DNA of 64,000 bases from NCBI RefSeq assembly GCF_009739905.1, contig NZ_CP034279.1, forward strand, positions 5,518,001 to 5,582,000, read 5' to 3'. Of the stretch, positions 61,168 through 64,000 are shown one piece after another. Each line of letters opens with the position of its first letter. Within the stretch, counting starts at the first letter, position 1. The notes under the pieces were generated by a model. That model was not told the origin of the DNA. It searched no databases and saw only the letters and a program-made list of their open reading frames with translations. The DNA comes from Streptomyces ficellus. GTDB taxonomy: Bacteria > Actinomycetota > Actinomycetes > Streptomycetales > Streptomycetaceae. The translations under genes and the position numbers were made by a program.

Positions 61168-62201
61168 TTGGTGTCTCCTTCGGTGGTGCTGGGCTCCGCG
61201 TCGATGTCCGGTGCGCCGGAGCCGTGCGGTGCGTCGCCTTCCGGCGAGTCGTCCTCGGGCGCCTCGGCGTCGGCGTCCGCGGCCGGAGCCGCAGCCTTGG
61301 CCGGGGCCTCGGGCGTACCGTCCGCGTCGGCCGTGGCGGCGGCCGCTTCGGCGTGGGCCTCGGCGGCCTCGACCTCGGCGACCTCCTCCGCGCCCGGGGC
61401 GCCCTCGAAGGGCGTACCCAGGTAGGCGGCGATGACGCGCTCGTCGCCCTGGACCTCGGCGGGGGTGCCCTCGATGAGCTTCTCGCCGCGCACCAGGCAG
61501 GCGACCCGGTCGCAGAGGTTGAAGATGAAGCGCATGTCGTGCTCGATGACGAGGACGGCGATGCCCTTGTCGCGGATCGCGAAGATCAGTTCCTCCGCGG
61601 CCCGCGTCTCCTGCGGGTTCATGCCGGCGGTGGGCTCGTCCAGGAGGATCAGACCCGGGTCGCTGGCGAGCGCGCGGGCGATCTCCAGCTTGCGCTGCTC
61701 GCCGTAGGGGAGGTTGCGGGCCAGGTGGTCCGCCTTGGCGGCGAGGCCGGTGAACTCCAGGAGTTCCATGGCCCGTTCGCGGGATTCCTCCTCCGCCCTC
61801 TTGAAGCCGGGCAGGCGCAGCAGGGCGGACCAGAGGCCTTCCTTGGTGCGGGTGTGCCGGCCGACGAGGACGTTCTCCAGAACGGTCATGTTGGCGAAGA
61901 GCCGGATGTTCTGGAAGGTGCGGGCGATGCCGGCCTGGGTGACCAGGTGAGGCTTGGGCGGCAGGACGGTGCCCTTGTAGCTGACCTTGCCCTCGGTGGG
62001 CACGTACAGCCCGGTGAGGCAGTTGAAGAAGGTCGTCTTGCCGGCGCCGTTGGGGCCGATGAGGCCGACGATCTCGCCGCTGTTGACGGTGAGGCTGACG
62101 TCGCGTACGGCGGTGAGGCCGCCGAAGCGCATGGTCACGCCGCTGGCGTCGAGGACGGTGGTGGTGGCCGGTGCGGCCGCGGTGGCAGTGGTGGTGGTCA
62201 T
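61164..62201 (-). CDS. livG: Branched-chain amino-acid ABC transporter ATPase LivG with acidic tail
   Basis: A 345-residue ATPase. Walker A GPNGAGKTTF, the LivG-type segment GIARTFQNIRLFANMTVLENVLVG, the signature LPYGEQRKLEIARAL, Walker B LILLDEPTAGMNP and switch VLVIEHDMRF are present. The family domain ends near residue 265 (AAYLGTPF). It is followed by ~75 residues of Ala/Glu/Asp-rich low-complexity sequence, not found in E. coli LivG; it may regulate assembly or simply be disordered. ATG at 62201, 6 bases after livM. Confidence 0.93.
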   Translation of the reverse strand: MTTTTATAAAPATTTVLDASGVTMRFGGLTAVRDVSLTVNSGEIVGLIGPNGAGKTTFFNCLTGLYVPTEGKVSYKGTVLPPKPHLVTQAGIARTFQNIRLFANMTVLENVLVGRHTRTKEGLWSALLRLPGFKRAEEESRERAMELLEFTGLAAKADHLARNLPYGEQRKLEIARALASDPGLILLDEPTAGMNPQETRAAEELIFAIRDKGIAVLVIEHDMRFIFNLCDRVACLVRGEKLIEGTPAEVQGDERVIAAYLGTPFEGAPGAEEVAEVEAAEAHAEAAAATADADGTPEAPAKAAAPAADADAEAPEDDSPEGDAPHGSGAPDIDAEPSTTEGDTK

Positions 62202-62207
62202 GATGTG

Positions 62208-64000
62208 TTACGCCCCCGCCTTGGTGATGCCGACGGCGCCGTCGGGGAGCTTCTCGTCGGGTACGTCGAGCTGGCCGGTCTCGTGGAACTCCAGCTGCTT
62301 GCGGCGGTCGGCGACCAGGCCTTCGGGGCGGAAGCGCATCAGGATGATGAGCGCGACACCGAAGAGGAGCAGCTGGTAGTCCTGCATGAACTGGAGCTTG
62401 GCCGGGATGAGGTAGAGCAGTGCGGCGCCGATGAGCGGGCCGCCGATGGTGCCCATGCCGCCGAGGATGACCGCGGCGAGCAGGAAGGCGCTGTTGGGCG
62501 GTACGGATCCGGCGAACTGGTACTGCTCGGGGGTGACGCTGTAACCGAGGTGGGCCTGGACGGTGCCGGCGAGGCCGGCGAGCGCGGCGCCGAGGGCGAA
62601 GGCGAGCAGCTTGAGCCGGAAGCCGTTGATGCCCATGGCGGTGGCGGCGGTCTCGTCCTCGCGGATGGCGACCCAGGCGCGGCCGATGCGGGAGTCGGCG
62701 GAGCGCCGGAAGACCAGCACCACGACGGCGGTGAAGAGCAGCATCAGCAGGAAGTAGTTGCCGGACCGGGTGAGGTCGAAGCCGCCGACGTTGTGGGTGA
62801 GCCCGAAGTCGAATCCGAAGACGTTGAGGTCGGGGATGTTCGGGATGCCCTGGGCGCCGTTGGTGATGTCGGGTCCGCTGGTGCCGTTGAGGTTGAGCAT
62901 GGCGAGGCGGAAGATCTCACCGAAGCCGAGGGTGACGATGGCGAGGTAGTCGCCGCGCAGCCGCAGGGTGGGGGCACCGATGAGGACGCCGAAGATCAGC
63001 GAGACGGCGGCGCCGGTGAGGACGGCGGCCCAGAAGGGGAAGTGGACGCCGATCGACGACTGGGGCGAGCCGGAGACCAGGGCGGCGGTGTAGGCGCCGA
63101 CGCCGAGGAAGGCCACGTATCCCAGGTCGAGGAGGCCGGCGAGGCCGACGACCACGTTGAGGCCGAGCGCCACGGTCGCGAAGATCAGGATGTTCGCGCC
63201 GATCAGGGTGAACTGGTCGTTGCTCTGCGAGAACGGGAAGCAGATCGCGGCCGCGAAGGCGGCGCCCATGGTGACGGTGCGGTGCTTGGCCGTCAGGGCG
63301 TTGACGCGGGCGACGAGGCCGGCGCGGTTGATGGCCGTGAAACCGAACGCCACGGTGATCAGGAAGCCGATGAACAACTCGGCGTAGTCGGTGTCGATGC
63401 CGTACACGAAGACGTACAGGCCGACGGCGAAGGCGCCGATGATGATCAGGACCTCGGCCCAGGACGAGAGTTCCTTGGCGCGCGGCGGCCGGGGGGCCGA
63501 GAGGCTGTGGCGCAGCCGCGGCCAGAAGCCGGTGCCGGCGTCGTCGTCGGGCTCCTGGTCGGCGGGGAGGCCGAAGGCGCCGATGACGGCGATGACGGCT
63601 CCGAGGCCGGAGACCCAGGCGCCGGGCTCGAGGTTGACGAGGCCGCCGAGGGTGGTGGATATGGCGGCGATGGCGTAGCCGGTGGTGCCGAGTACGCCGA
63701 GGGTGAGGAGGCGTACGGGGCTGTTGGTACCGCCGGGGGTGAGCCAGCCGAGGCCCTTGACGCCGTATCCGGAGAGGACGAACAGCAGGGCGAGGGCGGC
63801 GCCGACCAGGGTGAGGACCTGGAGGCCGCCGGGGTAGCCGGTGACGGTGAGGTCGCCGGGGAACTCGTCGGTCCACGTCCAGGCGAGGAACGTGCCGGCG
63901 AGGGCGAGTGCGGATCCCGCGAGGGCGGTGATCCGCGCGGCCGCGGCCGGCAGGGGGAGGAGGGCCGCGGGTGCCGTGGTGTCGGCGGCGGGGGTGTTCT
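62208..64000 (-). CDS. livM: Branched-chain amino-acid ABC transporter permease LivM (5' end missing)
   Basis: The reading frame enters from the right edge and stays open to the TAA at 62208, so at least 596 residues are seen. The C-terminal ~330 are a LivM permease: LNVVVGLAGLLDLGYVAFLGVGAYTAALV, the EAA-like PTLRLRGDYLAIVTLGFGEIFRL, and GGMGTIGGPLIGAALLY. Upstream are ~250 additional residues with several membrane helices not needed for the permease fold, as in other actinobacterial LivM proteins. A GTG at 63407 would give only 399 residues, but the open hydrophobic frame upstream shows it is internal. The start is outside the window. Confidence 0.9.
   Translation of the reverse strand, partial: NTPAADTTAPAALLPLPAAAARITALAGSALALAGTFLAWTWTDEFPGDLTVTGYPGGLQVLTLVGAALALLFVLSGYGVKGLGWLTPGGTNSPVRLLTLGVLGTTGYAIAAISTTLGGLVNLEPGAWVSGLGAVIAVIGAFGLPADQEPDDDAGTGFWPRLRHSLSAPRPPRAKELSSWAEVLIIIGAFAVGLYVFVYGIDTDYAELFIGFLITVAFGFTAINRAGLVARVNALTAKHRTVTMGAAFAAAICFPFSQSNDQFTLIGANILIFATVALGLNVVVGLAGLLDLGYVAFLGVGAYTAALVSGSPQSSIGVHFPFWAAVLTGAAVSLIFGVLIGAPTLRLRGDYLAIVTLGFGEIFRLAMLNLNGTSGPDITNGAQGIPNIPDLNVFGFDFGLTHNVGGFDLTRSGNYFLLMLLFTAVVVLVFRRSADSRIGRAWVAIREDETAATAMGINGFRLKLLAFALGAALAGLAGTVQAHLGYSVTPEQYQFAGSVPPNSAFLLAAVILGGMGTIGGPLIGAALLYLIPAKLQFMQDYQLLLFGVALIILMRFRPEGLVADRRKQLEFHETGQLDVPDEKLPDGAVGITKAGA

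Noticed and set aside
63407..63407. GTG as the start of livM
   Set aside because: The frame upstream is open to the window edge and encodes plausible membrane helices, so the GTG is an internal Val codon.

Overview
The window is a very GC-rich (roughly 70-75%) actinobacterial chromosome segment. The evidence for a Streptomyces-type organism is strong: almost every codon ends in G or C, GTG/TTG starts are common, several genes look leaderless, a PriA-type bifunctional HisA sits in a his-trp supercluster (trpC-trpX-trpB-trpA), and the gene order his/trp - lgt - gltBD - pyk - pdtaR - liv resembles the core of Streptomyces chromosomes. I saw no insertion sequences, CRISPR arrays, rRNA or prophage genes.

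Layout. 1-2789: end of a his operon (membrane protein, hisH, hisA/priA, a RidA-like protein, hisF), closed by a perfect hairpin. 2804-10827: a minus-strand TIGR03085-type protein, then hisI-trpE, three small membrane-protein genes, trpC, a trpX/trpM-like small ORF, trpB, trpA and a terminator. 10842-12845: DsbA-like thioredoxin-fold protein, lgt, bidirectional terminator. 12849-20833 (minus): a tightly overlapping seven-gene operon with four ADP-ribosylglycohydrolase paralogues, a ribokinase-like PfkB kinase, a CaiB-type CoA-transferase and an HpcH/CitE-type lyase. 21087-28315: VIT/CCC1 transporter, then gltB-gltD. 28745-31466: IMPase-like, VWA/TerF-like, HutD-like and a small secreted protein.

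31495-43575: two acyl-CoA dehydrogenases, an SDR, a TetR regulator, a thiolase, a nitronate-monooxygenase-like protein, the two subunits of a CoA-transferase-type hydrolase, a crotonase and two more SDRs. Together they match the KstR2 regulon of mycobacteria for the last two steroid rings (HIP catabolism: FadE31/32-like, IpdF, KstR2, FadA6, IpdC, IpdB, IpdA, EchA20, Rv3549c, Rv3548c). The set is interrupted by a cold-shock protein plus DEAD-box helicase (36450-38346). Both divergent promoters in the set carry the same 16-bp operator-like motif, CCTAACAAnnGTTTGG. I consider this and the ADP-ribosylglycohydrolase operon the most interesting systems here. No fadD3-type ligase or obvious FadE30 is present in the window.

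43758-60357: secreted guanyl-specific RNase, HExxH/zinc-ribbon protein, secreted trypsin, GH35 beta-galactosidase with divergent AraC regulator, chorismate mutase, PepN, a desA/desB-like decarboxylase-hydroxylase pair without desC/desD, a Tat-exported 5'-nucleotidase, a SIMPL protein, pyruvate kinase, an unusual short-variable-loop tRNA with anticodon CAA, and a PdtaR-type ANTAR response regulator. 60451-64000 (minus): livF, livG and the start-less livM of a branched-chain amino-acid ABC transporter, running off the right edge. Functional names are homology judgements made by reading the protein sequence; no database search was run.
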